64,000 nt of DNA from Mariniblastus sp. GTDB taxonomy: Bacteria; Planctomycetota; Planctomycetia; Pirellulales; Pirellulaceae. The notes under the pieces were generated by a model that was given only the letters and a program-made list of their open reading frames with translations, had not been told where the DNA came from and searched no databases. Position numbers and translations under genes: made by a program. Positions within the stretch are counted from its first letter, which is position 1, and every line of letters begins with the position of its first letter. The stretch covers positions 1 to 64,000 of the forward strand of contig JAQXDZ010000015.1 of NCBI GenBank assembly GCA_029251085.1, read 5' to 3'. Shown here in pieces: positions 37,786 through 47,291 of this stretch.

Positions 37786-40416
37786 TCAATTTGCTGCCGG
37801 CGCGACCTCGGAGATCACGCAAACTTCGGTTTCATTTGGAGCCACTACAGTAGTATTGTTACCGCTCGGCCAACGAATTTCCAGTTTCGCAATCGAATCT
37901 CCAACCGGAATTCCAATGGAATGAGTCGCTGAGTTCTGGCTCGAAAACCCCTCGCCCGCTTGATTTTGAATCAAAATCTTTTTTCCGGATGAGTAGACCA
38001 CCAAAACTCGAGCACCAATCCCATCACGATTGCTCAAATTGTCCAAGGCCACGGCGGATGTGTTTCCACCTTTTAACCGAAATTGAAAGGGGCGATTCCC
38101 CGTCCGTACGGAAGCCATTTTGTTCTTGAATAATTTGAAGCGGGGAGCGTTAAGCGACATCAAAGCGATATCCTGCCAACCGTCTCGATCAAAATCAAGC
38201 GTTGCAAATGAGCGACCGTCAGCAATATCGTCAGCTCCACTGAGTAACGTTACATCCGTGAAGTTATCACCAAGCTGCAAGAACAACCGGTTCCGCTCAC
38301 GACCGCTAAGTGAATTACTCGTGAATTTCAAACCGTCTTCCGAAAGGTCACCGGACGCTTTAGGCGGCGCCCGGACAATCGTGTCATTGACGTATCGCTG
38401 GTGTTGCCAAAGGTCATTCGTTTTAAAGTCCTCTCCCTGTGTTGCATCTTCACGCACGACCGTGCGCCAGAGGCACGATCACAAGTCAACTTCCGTATCG
38501 ATCTCTGGAGGTGCCGTATAAAAACCAGTCGGCACATAAAGATCCAAACGTCCGTCATTATCAAAGTCAGCCCATTGCCCTCCATATGACCAGCCGACTT
38601 GATTTACGTGAAATTGATCATCTCCGGAACCGGCTCGCTGCTCAAATTTCCCATCCGAGTTAACGAATAGAAAACACCCGGCAGCTGCAACTTCAATTCG
38701 AGGGTCAACCGAATCAAGTTTTTTTATGATCCGACGACCTGCCTTGGAAAACATATTAGAAACATAAAGATCTAAATCACCGTCAGCATCAAAATCGCCA
38801 AATGACGCCCCCATTCCGAATCCGACCCCTTTATTTACCAGAGCGGATTCCGTGATCTCAACAAAAACCGGCTGGGCAGCTCCACGGGGAGTGTCGTTCC
38901 GTAACAAAGCGTCGGGAGCAAAGTCATTGCACACGTATAAATCGTCGTCGCCATCATTATCGATGTCCGACCACACAGGCTGGTAAGACCGACGCCACTG
39001 CGACAGGACATCGTCAAATGGCACTCGTTCCAAACGCCCATTACCTCGGTTCATCAATAACACGTTAGCTGTGCCCGCAGTCCCTATCCACTTTTCGCTC
39101 GCCGCTTGCTTTTCTAGGTAAATCTTTCGCTCTTTTTCGCTTAAAAAGTGGTGCTCGAAAGCCGTGTCCTTGTTACCCAACGGCGGATAACTGCTCATGT
39201 AGATATCAACTAAGCCATCCCGATTCACATCCGCGGCCGCTATTCCACTCGTAAAATATTGCAAATCCTTGCCGAGATCCGACTGCGAATCCGTAACATC
39301 CTCAAAAACACCTCCGTTATTTTGAAAATACCGGGCAGGCTCTAACGAATGCCCCATCAACAAGTCCTTGTCTCCATCATTGTCGAGGTCAACGAACAGC
39401 ACACAATTGACGAGAAAATCAACTTTTAATCCAACCGATTCAGCCACGTCAACAAATGTTCCATCTCCCAAATTCTTTAACATCTGAGTCGGCCCCCAGC
39501 GCGCCGTTAGGAAAATGTCATCCCAGCCGTCATTGTTAAAATCAACGACCGAGACCGATGGGTAGACGTGGTCCGACGTCATCGTCGTCCACTTTGAATA
39601 TTTATCTTCAGGCAACTTATAAACACCCGTCTGCGCCGTCTTCAAAATGATTTCATCCAAAAACGACCGCTGGGCATTTGCGAGCGAGTCGGGGTCTTTC
39701 AAAACGTCAGCCAAAACCTCCTCAAACAAAGGCTGCTTGGAACGTTCGATATAAAAATCTTCCTGAGTCCATTTCTTTAAGACCCAGTCCCCTGCTTCCT
39801 TGTGGAACTCCAACGACTGGTACGCCTTCAACCCATAAAGCCAATGCGAATCAGCCGATCCTGAATCCCCTCTTGCTTCGACCTTTGTATTTATGACGAA
39901 TACGTTTTCATCAACCTCAGAGAAATCCCCCGCGATGGCACCAAACTTCATTGTCTCCCATTGGGCTCCAATCGCCATTGCTGATTGCCACGGGTCAACC
40001 GCCGCTAATAAAGGAGTTTCGGCTATGGGCCAATGCCCGACTTCAACAAAATCAGCGTGGCTGGAATCCGAATGAAAGACCTGCTCAGCACTGGCATCCG
40101 CCAGTCCAGTCACGCTGACACATTCCGCCAATTCGGGTGAAAGCGGAAGTTGCGGATCCTGCGAGCGTTGTTCGTACCACGCGGCAATTCGGCTCAACCG
40201 CGGCGTCAAATCCAGAATCAGGTCTTCACTTTTGATCAAGTCACGGATAGTAGCCACTTCCGCAGGGTTGGTTTTTTCGGAAGGCAGATCAACCAAATCC
40301 TCCTTGTCCCCGACACACCCTTGATTCGTCACAAGAGCGAGCAGCACAATGGCCATCACACACATGAAATTTGTGATGGCAGCATATTTGGCAAGCACCG
40401 CTGACTGATTATTCAT
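37786..40416 (-). CDS. CRTAC1-like FG-GAP/ASPIC-UnbV lipoprotein with in-frame UGA (candidate selenoprotein, copy 3)
   Basis: Read through one UGA (38481-38479) this gene encodes 876 residues with Sec at 646. A conventional caller would split it into 38479-40416 (FG-GAP part) and 37786-38457 (ASPIC/UnbV part, from a GTG). The two parts are in the same frame, separated by UGA and seven codons. The N-terminus has a signal peptide ending near LLALVTNQGC. Then come a conserved SEDLILDLTPRL block and FG-GAP/VCBS repeats with Ca-binding-like DxNxDG loops (DFNNDGWDDIFLTARW, DLDNDGDKDLLMG, DIDNDGDDDLYVC). The junction is EVDL-U-SCLWRTVVRED. The C-terminal domain has NSLSGRERNRLF, DGIGARVLV and IRWPSGNNTTV, typical of UnbV. 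Its ATG overlaps the end of the upstream paralog by 8 bp. The function is unknown; an exported or surface protein is likely. Confidence 0.83.
38452..38467 (-). promoter_or_regulatory. Candidate bacterial SECIS hairpin, CRTAC1-like copy 3
   Basis: On the coding strand gcgcac-ggtc-gtgcgt forms an uninterrupted 6-bp stem (one G-U pair) with a GGUC loop, which starts 17 nt after the UGA. The GGUC loop and spacing match the E. coli fdhF-type SECIS (loop 18 nt after its UGA). Relative to the other two copies the fifth pair is A-U instead of U-U. Confidence 0.8.
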
Positions 40417-43021
40417 CGCCCACTTCCTCGATCGTCAAAATTTCAGAAATACTCGGTTTTAAGATCTCTGTTGTCACCCCCGAAGGCCAGCGAACGTCAA
40501 CCCGCTCAATCGAATCCCCCTTCGGGACACCGATCATTTTTACATCAGAATTTTGACTCGCAAACCCCTCACCCGCCTGCTTCTGAACCAACAATTTATT
40601 ACCTGAAGCAAACGTAATTAAAGCCGTTGCTCCAATTCCATCCCGGTTACTAAGGTTTGCGGATGCAGCCCCAGACCTTTGCCCCCCAATCAAACGAAAT
40701 CGAAACGAAGAATTCTCAGGATAGATGGTCTTCAGTTCGTTGCGGTAAAGTTTAAACCGGGGAGCATTCAGTGACATCATGGCAATGTCCTGCCAACCAT
40801 CCTGATTGAAATCCAACAGGGCAAATGAACGGCCATCGGCAATATCATCAACACCGCTGATCAAACTTACATCGGAAAAATTATCCTTGTGCCGCAGGAA
40901 CATCCTATTCCGTTCACGGCCGCTGAGTGAATTACTTGTAAAACCCCATTTTTGTTTTACTCGGGAACCAGAACCCTCCGTGGAATCTACTAAAACCCGA
41001 TTTTGATATTTTTGATTATCCCAGCGGGAATCATCGCGAAAGGAATCATCTTGAGAAGGATCATCGCGCACGACCGAGCGCCAAAGGCAAGATCAGGTGT
41101 CGACCTGCGTGTCGATTTCTTCAGGTGCCGTATAAAAACCAGTTGGAACATATAAGTCTAACTGACTGTTGTTATCAAAGTCTCCCCACTGCCCACCGTA
41201 AGACCAGCCGACTTGATTAACGTGATACTGGTCGTCCGCAGATCCCGCGGTTTGCGAAAATTTACCGTCGTCATTCACAAACAGAAAACAACCGGCCGCT
41301 GCGACTTCAATCCGCTCATCCACCGAATCCAACTTTTGGATAATGCGGCGTCCGGCTTTAGAAAACATATTGGACACATAAAGATCGAGGTCTCCGTCGC
41401 GATCAAAATCTCCATACGACGCCCCCATTCCAAAACCAAAACCTTTGTATGTCAAAACATCCGATGTCACGTCAACAAACACCGGCTGAGCCGCTCCCTG
41501 GGGCGTATCGTTTCTCAACATGGAGTCAGGAGCAAAATCATTGCACACGTACAAGTCATCGTCACCGTCGTTATCGATATCAGCCCAAACCGCTTGAAAA
41601 GATCGATGCCATTGAGCCAACTCTTCGTCATAAGGCACTCGTTCCAAACGACCGCCGCCGCGATTCATCAGCAACACATTCGCCGAACCAGCAAGATTTA
41701 ACCAACGATTACTGTCAGCTCTTTTTTCGAGAAATAAAGCCCGCTCCTCTTCGTTGAGGAAAGTCTGTTCAAAGGAAGCGTTCTCTTTATTGAGTGGCGG
41801 ATAATTACTTAAATAGATATCAATCAATCCATCTCGATTAACATCAGCAGCTGAAATCCCGCTCGTAAAAAACTGTCTTCCAATATCGGACTTCGCTTTT
41901 GTAACGTCTTTATAAATGCCGTCCTGATTTTCAAGATATTTAGCTGCCTCCATTGGCCGCCCCATTATTGCATCCTTGTCGCCATCGTTATCGAGATCAA
42001 CAAACAAAACGCAATTCACCAAATACTCTTCATAAAGCCCGATCTCTTTGGCGACGTCGACGTACGTGCCATCGCCCATATTCTTGAGCATCTGGGTCGG
42101 CCCCCATCGAGCCGTAAGAAAAATATCCTCTAAACCGTCGTTGTTAAAATCTACGACAGAAACCGACGGCAGAATATTATCAGAGGTAAGATTTGTCCAA
42201 GGCACGTATTCCGGAATGGGTAAAATAAACCCGCCCTTACTAGACGACTTCAAAATAATTTCATCTTTGAATGACCGCTGTGCATTGCTGAGCGTCTTCT
42301 CATCGGGAAGGACCTCACTGAGGACCTCGCGAAACAGAGGCTGTTGCGTTCGCTCAACAAAAAAGTCTTCCTGAACCCAACGGCTAAGTTCCCAATTTGC
42401 ATCGGATTTCTTAAAAACAATAACCTGATGAGCCTTCATGCCGACGGCGGCTCCAGAATCAGTGACCCCGCGCCCGTCAACTTTGGTGTGCATCTCAAAC
42501 TCGTCACGCTGGTCGTTGGTAAAATCTCCAGCAACCACGCCAAACTTCAGCGTCTCCCAGCCAACATTCAACCGCTTCGCAGATTCCCAAGGATTAACCG
42601 CAACGTTGGTCTCTTCGCCGATCGGCCAATGAATGATCTCCAAAAAACCAGGCTCGCTTGGGTCCGCACCAAACAACTCAGCTGGATCTCTATCCGCAAT
42701 CCCTACGAACGAATCGCAATTCTTAAACTCATCCGGCAATTCGTTTTTGAGCCCGGCAGAGTTCTCCTGAAACCAAGCGGCAAGCCCAGTCAATCGCGGA
42801 GTCAGGTCGAGAAGGAGATCCTCACTTTCAATCAGATTATCAACTCGCCGCTCTTCTTCGGTAACGACCGCTTGGCCTCCCTGTTTCGCCCCAACGGCCG
42901 GAGAGGAAGACTCTCTGCAGCCGGTGAAAGCCAAACCACCAAAAACTAGCACTACAAAGGCAACCCATCTTCTGCAATGAGTATGCTTGTCATTAGGCGA
43001 TTGAAGGGGCCATCGCAGCAT
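40409..43021 (-). CDS. CRTAC1-like FG-GAP/ASPIC-UnbV lipoprotein with in-frame UGA (candidate selenoprotein, copy 2)
   Basis: Read through UGA at 41095-41093 it encodes 870 residues with Sec at 643. Without recoding it would appear as 41093-43021 and 40409-41071 in the same frame. The signal peptide ends at a good lipobox (LAFTGC), so it is probably a lipoprotein. FG-GAP repeats (DFNNDGLEDIFLTARW, DLDNDGDKDAIMG, DVNRDGLIDIYLSNYP, DFDRDGDLDLYVSNM) fill residues about 270-635. The junction is QVDT-U-SCLWRSVVRDD. The ASPIC/UnbV domain contains NSLSGRERNRMF, DGIGATALI and VRWPSGVTTEI. The start codon stands one base after the UGA stop of copy 1, which implies translational coupling. No enzymatic activity can be assigned. 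Confidence 0.83.
41066..41081 (-). promoter_or_regulatory. Candidate bacterial SECIS hairpin, CRTAC1-like copy 2
   Basis: The coding strand reads gcgctcggtcgtgcgc. It has four G/C pairs, a U-U mismatch and a C-G closing pair under a GGUC loop. The loop begins 17 nt after the UGA at 41095-41093. The sequence is identical to that of copy 1. The unpaired U next to the closing pair recalls the bulged U of the E. coli element. Confidence 0.78.
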
Positions 43022-43022
43022 A

Positions 43023-45623
43023 TCAGTTCAACTCCTCAATCAAGGTAATCACTTGTCCATCGGGGGAATCGATAGTCGACATTTTTCCAGATGGCCACTT
43101 CACGACAAGCGAAACAACTTCGTCTCCAGCAGGCACTCCCACCGAGAGGATTCCTGAATTCTGGGTAGCAAACCCCTCTCCACATTGTTTCTGAACGATC
43201 ATGGTTTTGCCAGATCGGTATTTTACGTACACCTTCGCCCCGATCCCATCACGATTGGTTTTCCCAACCTGACCTTGAGCTGAGTCTGCAGAACCGCGAA
43301 GACGGAAACGGAGCGAGCGATTCCCTGGATACAAATCCTGCATTTGGTTCTTATACAATTTAAATTTGGGATTGTTGAGCGACATCAGTGCAATGTCCTG
43401 CCAACCATCTTGATCGAAATCAACGACAGCAAATGATCGCCCATCCGCAATATCATCTGCACCGCTAACCAACGTGACGTCGGCAAAGTTACCCGCGCTG
43501 TTTAAAAACAACCGGTTTCGCTCATTACCACTGAGTGAATTACTTCTGAAACTGAATTGTTGCATACGTCGCCCGTTGGGGTCACCCTCGGCAGGCATAA
43601 ATATTTCGTCTCTATACTTCTGCGTATCCCACGCAGCAACTGATTGAAACTCTTTCTCTTGGCTTGGATCTTCGCGCACGACCGAGCGCCACAGACACGA
43701 TCAGGTGTCAACCTCAGTCGCAATCTCAGTGGGGGCAGTGTAATAACCCGAGGGAACATAAAGATCTAATTTGCCATCGTTGTTAAAATCTGAAAACTGA
43801 CCACCAAACGACCAACCAACTTGGTGCACTCTGAACTCTCCCTCCCCACTCCCTGCACGCTGCTCGAATTCCCCGTCTTCGTTCACGTAGAGAAAACTAC
43901 CTTTCGTCGCCACATCGATCCGCTCATCGACTCGCCCCAATTTATCTGCAATTCGCCGACCAGCCTTCGAGTACATATTGGAAACGTAAAGATCAAGATC
44001 ACCGTCCTGATCAAAATCACCAAACGAGGCTCCCATTCCAAACCCTATGCCGCGATTGGTAATTGCCGTCTCGGTAACATTTACGAATACGGGGTGATCG
44101 GCGCCGACAGGTGTATCATTTCTCAGTAATGCATCGGGAGCAAAGTCATTGCAAATGTAGAGGTCATCATCACCGTCGGAATCAAAATCAGCCCACGCCG
44201 ATTGAAATGACCGCCGCCATTGAGACAGGTCATCATCGTAAGGCACCCTTTCCAGTCTGCCACCGCCTCGATTCATCAATAAGACATTTGCCGACCCTGG
44301 TAGATCGATCCAGCGGTTCATTGTCTTTCTTTTTTCGTCGTAGATCTCTCGTTCTTCGTTACCAAGAAAAACATCTTGAAACCGTAGAGACGCTTTATTT
44401 AAAGCGGGATAACTACTGAGATAAATATCCAACAACCCATCTCGATTTACATCCGTTGCGGAGATCCCGCAAACAAAATACTGTTTTCCCAAATCGGAAT
44501 GAGTCTTCGTTGCATTCTTGAAAACGCCCGACTCATTTAAAAAATACTTCGCCGGCTCCATTGGTCGACCCAAAATCGCGTCCTTGTCGCCATCGTTATC
44601 GATATCGATAAAGAGCGCACAATTCACCATGTACTCTTCGCGAAGACCAATTTCCTCCGCCACGTCGATGTAGGAACCGTCTGGCTGTTGCTCTAGCATC
44701 TGGGTTGCGGCCCAACGTGAGGTGAGAAACATATCATCCAGCCCGTCACCGTTGTAGTCGACGACAGCTACGGATGGAAAAACATGATTCGACGGCAACG
44801 CTTCCCAATCAGCGACCAAGGGGACAGGTAAAGTAATCTTTCCGCCCTTGCGAGATGACCTCACAATGATCTCGTCCTTATGAGACCGCTGAATTTCTTG
44901 CAAGGTCTCAGGATCTGCAACCACCTCGGAAAGTACCTCACGAAAAAGGGGCTGGGCTGACCGCTCTAAAAACAGATCACCCTGCAACCACTTCGTCAGT
45001 TCCCAACTTCCAGCCTTCTGCTCAAATTGAAAATCCTGATGCCCCTTCATTCCCCAAACGGTACCGGACGACTTTCCCCGGCCTTCGACTTTACTGTGAA
45101 TAGTAAATACGTTTTCACTCTCGAAGCTGCCGGAGAGAACGCCAAACTTCATCGCCTCCCACTCAACGCCAAGAATATCCAACGGCTTCCAGGGGTACGC
45201 CGAGTCAAGAGAGACTTCTTGTTCGATCGGCCACTCGGCTAATTCGAGAAACTCTGGGTACTTCTCGTTCCTCGCAAACAGCTGTTCAGCGTCAGCCACT
45301 GCAAGTCCTCGCACAGCAACTATCTCGCCAAGCTCTGGCGGCTTGGCCTCAGCACCGATCGCCCGCTCTTCAATCCACAACGCGATACGTTTCAGTTGCG
45401 GCGTAAGATCTAAGATCAAGTCCTCACTGGTAATTAATCCTGTGACACTTTGCTCGACCTCTGTTCTCAACTCTGCGCTGCCGCCTTCGACGTCGCTACT
45501 CTTTTGGCACGAAACGCAGCTCATTAAAAAGACTGTCAGAAGGGAGCAAAATGCCATCAGTCTCAACGCCGAGTGCTCATGGCACTTAAAGATTCCTTCG
45601 ACAAATTTTGAGTCAGAACGCAT
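43023..45623 (-). CDS. CRTAC1-like FG-GAP/ASPIC-UnbV lipoprotein with in-frame UGA (candidate selenoprotein, copy 1)
   Basis: Read through UGA at 43703-43701 it encodes 866 residues with Sec at 641. Without recoding it splits into 43701-45623 and 43023-43679. The ATG at 45623 is chosen over an upstream frame start at 45662 because AAGGA stands about 5 nt before it. The signal peptide ends at LMSC, a likely lipoprotein site. FG-GAP repeats include DYNGDGLDDMFLTSRW, DIDNDGDKDAILG and DFNNDGKLDLYVPSG. The junction is EVDT-U-SCLWRSVVRED. The ASPIC/UnbV domain has NSLSGNERNRLF and VKWPSGKMSTI, and it alone carries Cys in QKQCGEGF where the paralogs have Ala. It is the first gene of the operon, divergent from the lactonase gene across 231 bp. 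Its own terminal stop is UGA. Confidence 0.83.
43674..43689 (-). promoter_or_regulatory. Candidate bacterial SECIS hairpin, CRTAC1-like copy 1
   Basis: The coding strand reads gcgctcggtcgtgcgc. It has four G/C pairs, a U-U mismatch, a C-G closing pair and a GGUC loop that starts 17 nt after the UGA at 43703-43701. Codons between the UGA and the hairpin vary at synonymous positions among the copies, while the hairpin is nearly invariant. Confidence 0.78.
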
Positions 45624-45854
45624 TCGATTCCTTACTACTGCACATCTTTGTTCCCTTACCACTTTTTGACCGGCACCTCAGCAAATTATCAACTGCGTCC
45701 TTGCGACCCCCATGCCCTTGCGCATTGGAGCCAGTCCCGACGTCTCTGACCAGAGAAAAACAACCGCTGTTCGATTTTAACTCTACCACTGGATTAGGGG
45801 AAGTTTTCCACCTATCGTGTAGTGTGCTTTAGCCCTTGAAATTAGGTATACAAA

Positions 45855-47033
45855 ATGAACAAGTGCCCGATCCGTTATTACCCGACCGCCTTTGGTACGA
45901 CATCTACTATACCAATGGTTCAGTCCATCTTTACCGTCTTGACTATTTTATTGCTCACGACGCCCGTGTCTGCGCAAAACGTTGATGTCTGGCTTGGTAC
46001 TGCCAAAACCGGCATCTATCACTCGACGCTCAATGTCGCAAACGGCAAGCTTTCCGAACCGGCCTTAGTGAGCGAAATTAGCGGTGCTGGTTTTCTAGCG
46101 ATGCATCCCAACGGCCGGATCCTCTACTCGACGAACCGTGAAAACGAAGGGAGCGTCACTGCATTTTCAATTATCGACAATTCCTCTAATGAAAGTGCCC
46201 GGCTCGAGCAACTACAATCAATCCCGACTGGAGACGGCGGTGCTGCCTGTGTTGCAGTCGACAAGCTTGGCAAAGTTCTAATGTCAGCCCAATATGGCGG
46301 CGGATCAACCTCAACTTACCAATTGAAACCAAACGGTGACCTCCTTGCACTAGCCGCCAACATTAAGCACGGCAAAGGATCCGGAGTGAATGCGAAACGT
46401 CAGGCTACAGCCCACCCTCACTGGGTCGGCACAAGTCCCGACAATCAATTCCTGTTGGTTCCAGACCTTGGCACCGACCAAGTCTTTCAATACCAATTAG
46501 ACACAGAGACCGGCGATATCAGACTAAAATCAAAAATCCCAGTTCCGCCTGGTTCCGGCCCGAGGCATATGAAATTCCACCCATCGGGCGAGTATGCCTT
46601 CGTACTCAATGAGCTCACGCTCGCCATTAGCGTTTTTCGCTACGATCAAACCGCGGGCACGTTTCAAGAAATTCAAAACATCGAAACACTGCCGTTAGAT
46701 CTCAAAGATCGGCATCTTAACTCGGCTGCTGAAATCCGGGTCCATCCCAATGGAAAATTCGTTTACTCTTCGAACCGAGGGCACGACTCCATTTCAGTTT
46801 TTGGATTCTCCTCAGAGAAGAACAAACTTGAATTGGTAGAACGCGAGTCGGTGAGAGGTGCCTGGCCACGAAATTTCAACATTGACCCTTCGGGGAGATG
46901 GCTTCTGGCAGCCGGCAGACATTCAAACACGCTTGCAGTCTTTGAAATTGATCAGGACTCGGGGGAACTGACCTACGCCAGACAAATTGTTAACCTCCCA
47001 GCACCAATATGTGTCTTGTTTCAAAATGAATGA
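45855..47033 (+). CDS. Exported lactonase, 6-phosphogluconolactonase-type beta-propeller
   Basis: A 392-residue protein with a signal peptide ending near VSA-QNV. A second possible start (Met at 45915, MVQSIFTVLTILLLTTPVSA) gives a tidier leader, so the first 20 residues are uncertain. The mature protein is the seven-bladed propeller of the lactonase (YbhE/Pgl) family, with blocks GTAKTGIYHSTLN, GGGSTSTYQLKPNGDL, PHWVGTSPDNQFLLVPDLGT, GSGPRHMKFHPSGEYAFVLNE and YSSNRGHDSISVF. The cytoplasmic YbhE hydrolyses 6-phosphogluconolactone. An exported member more probably acts on another sugar lactone, which is inference. It is divergent from the CRTAC1-like operon. Confidence 0.88.
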   Translation: MNKCPIRYYPTAFGTTSTIPMVQSIFTVLTILLLTTPVSAQNVDVWLGTAKTGIYHSTLNVANGKLSEPALVSEISGAGFLAMHPNGRILYSTNRENEGSVTAFSIIDNSSNESARLEQLQSIPTGDGGAACVAVDKLGKVLMSAQYGGGSTSTYQLKPNGDLLALAANIKHGKGSGVNAKRQATAHPHWVGTSPDNQFLLVPDLGTDQVFQYQLDTETGDIRLKSKIPVPPGSGPRHMKFHPSGEYAFVLNELTLAISVFRYDQTAGTFQEIQNIETLPLDLKDRHLNSAAEIRVHPNGKFVYSSNRGHDSISVFGFSSEKNKLELVERESVRGAWPRNFNIDPSGRWLLAAGRHSNTLAVFEIDQDSGELTYARQIVNLPAPICVLFQNE

Positions 47034-47291
47034 CTGGCTGCCCAAAACCGGTTCTTCGACTGCGCGGCCCTAGGTTGCTTAACCTAAACATATACCGTAT
47101 TTAGAGCTGTCGAAATCCAGCGGGTTGCACGATTCAAGGTTGAGCATTTCCATTCAATCAACTATCCTTACCCGCTGAAAACACTGGAATAAATTCAATT
47201 AACCTGTGAATCTTGCGTGCGTTCCACAGTCGTTTTCAGGCGTTCGCTCTCTTTGACCCTTGACCAATTTCTTTGTCGCTGCACTTGTTCC

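Noticed and set aside
37786..45623. Splitting each CRTAC1-like gene into an FG-GAP gene and a separate ASPIC/UnbV gene starting at GTG
   Set aside because: The frame is continuous in all three, the seven intervening codons are conserved as protein, and no ribosome binding site precedes the GTG codons. One recoded gene per copy explains this better.
17259..45623. A variant genetic code with UGA as a sense codon (Trp)
   Set aside because: UGA ends several normal genes here, and Trp is encoded by TGG throughout. In the ArsC-like gene UGA falls at a Cys position, not Trp.
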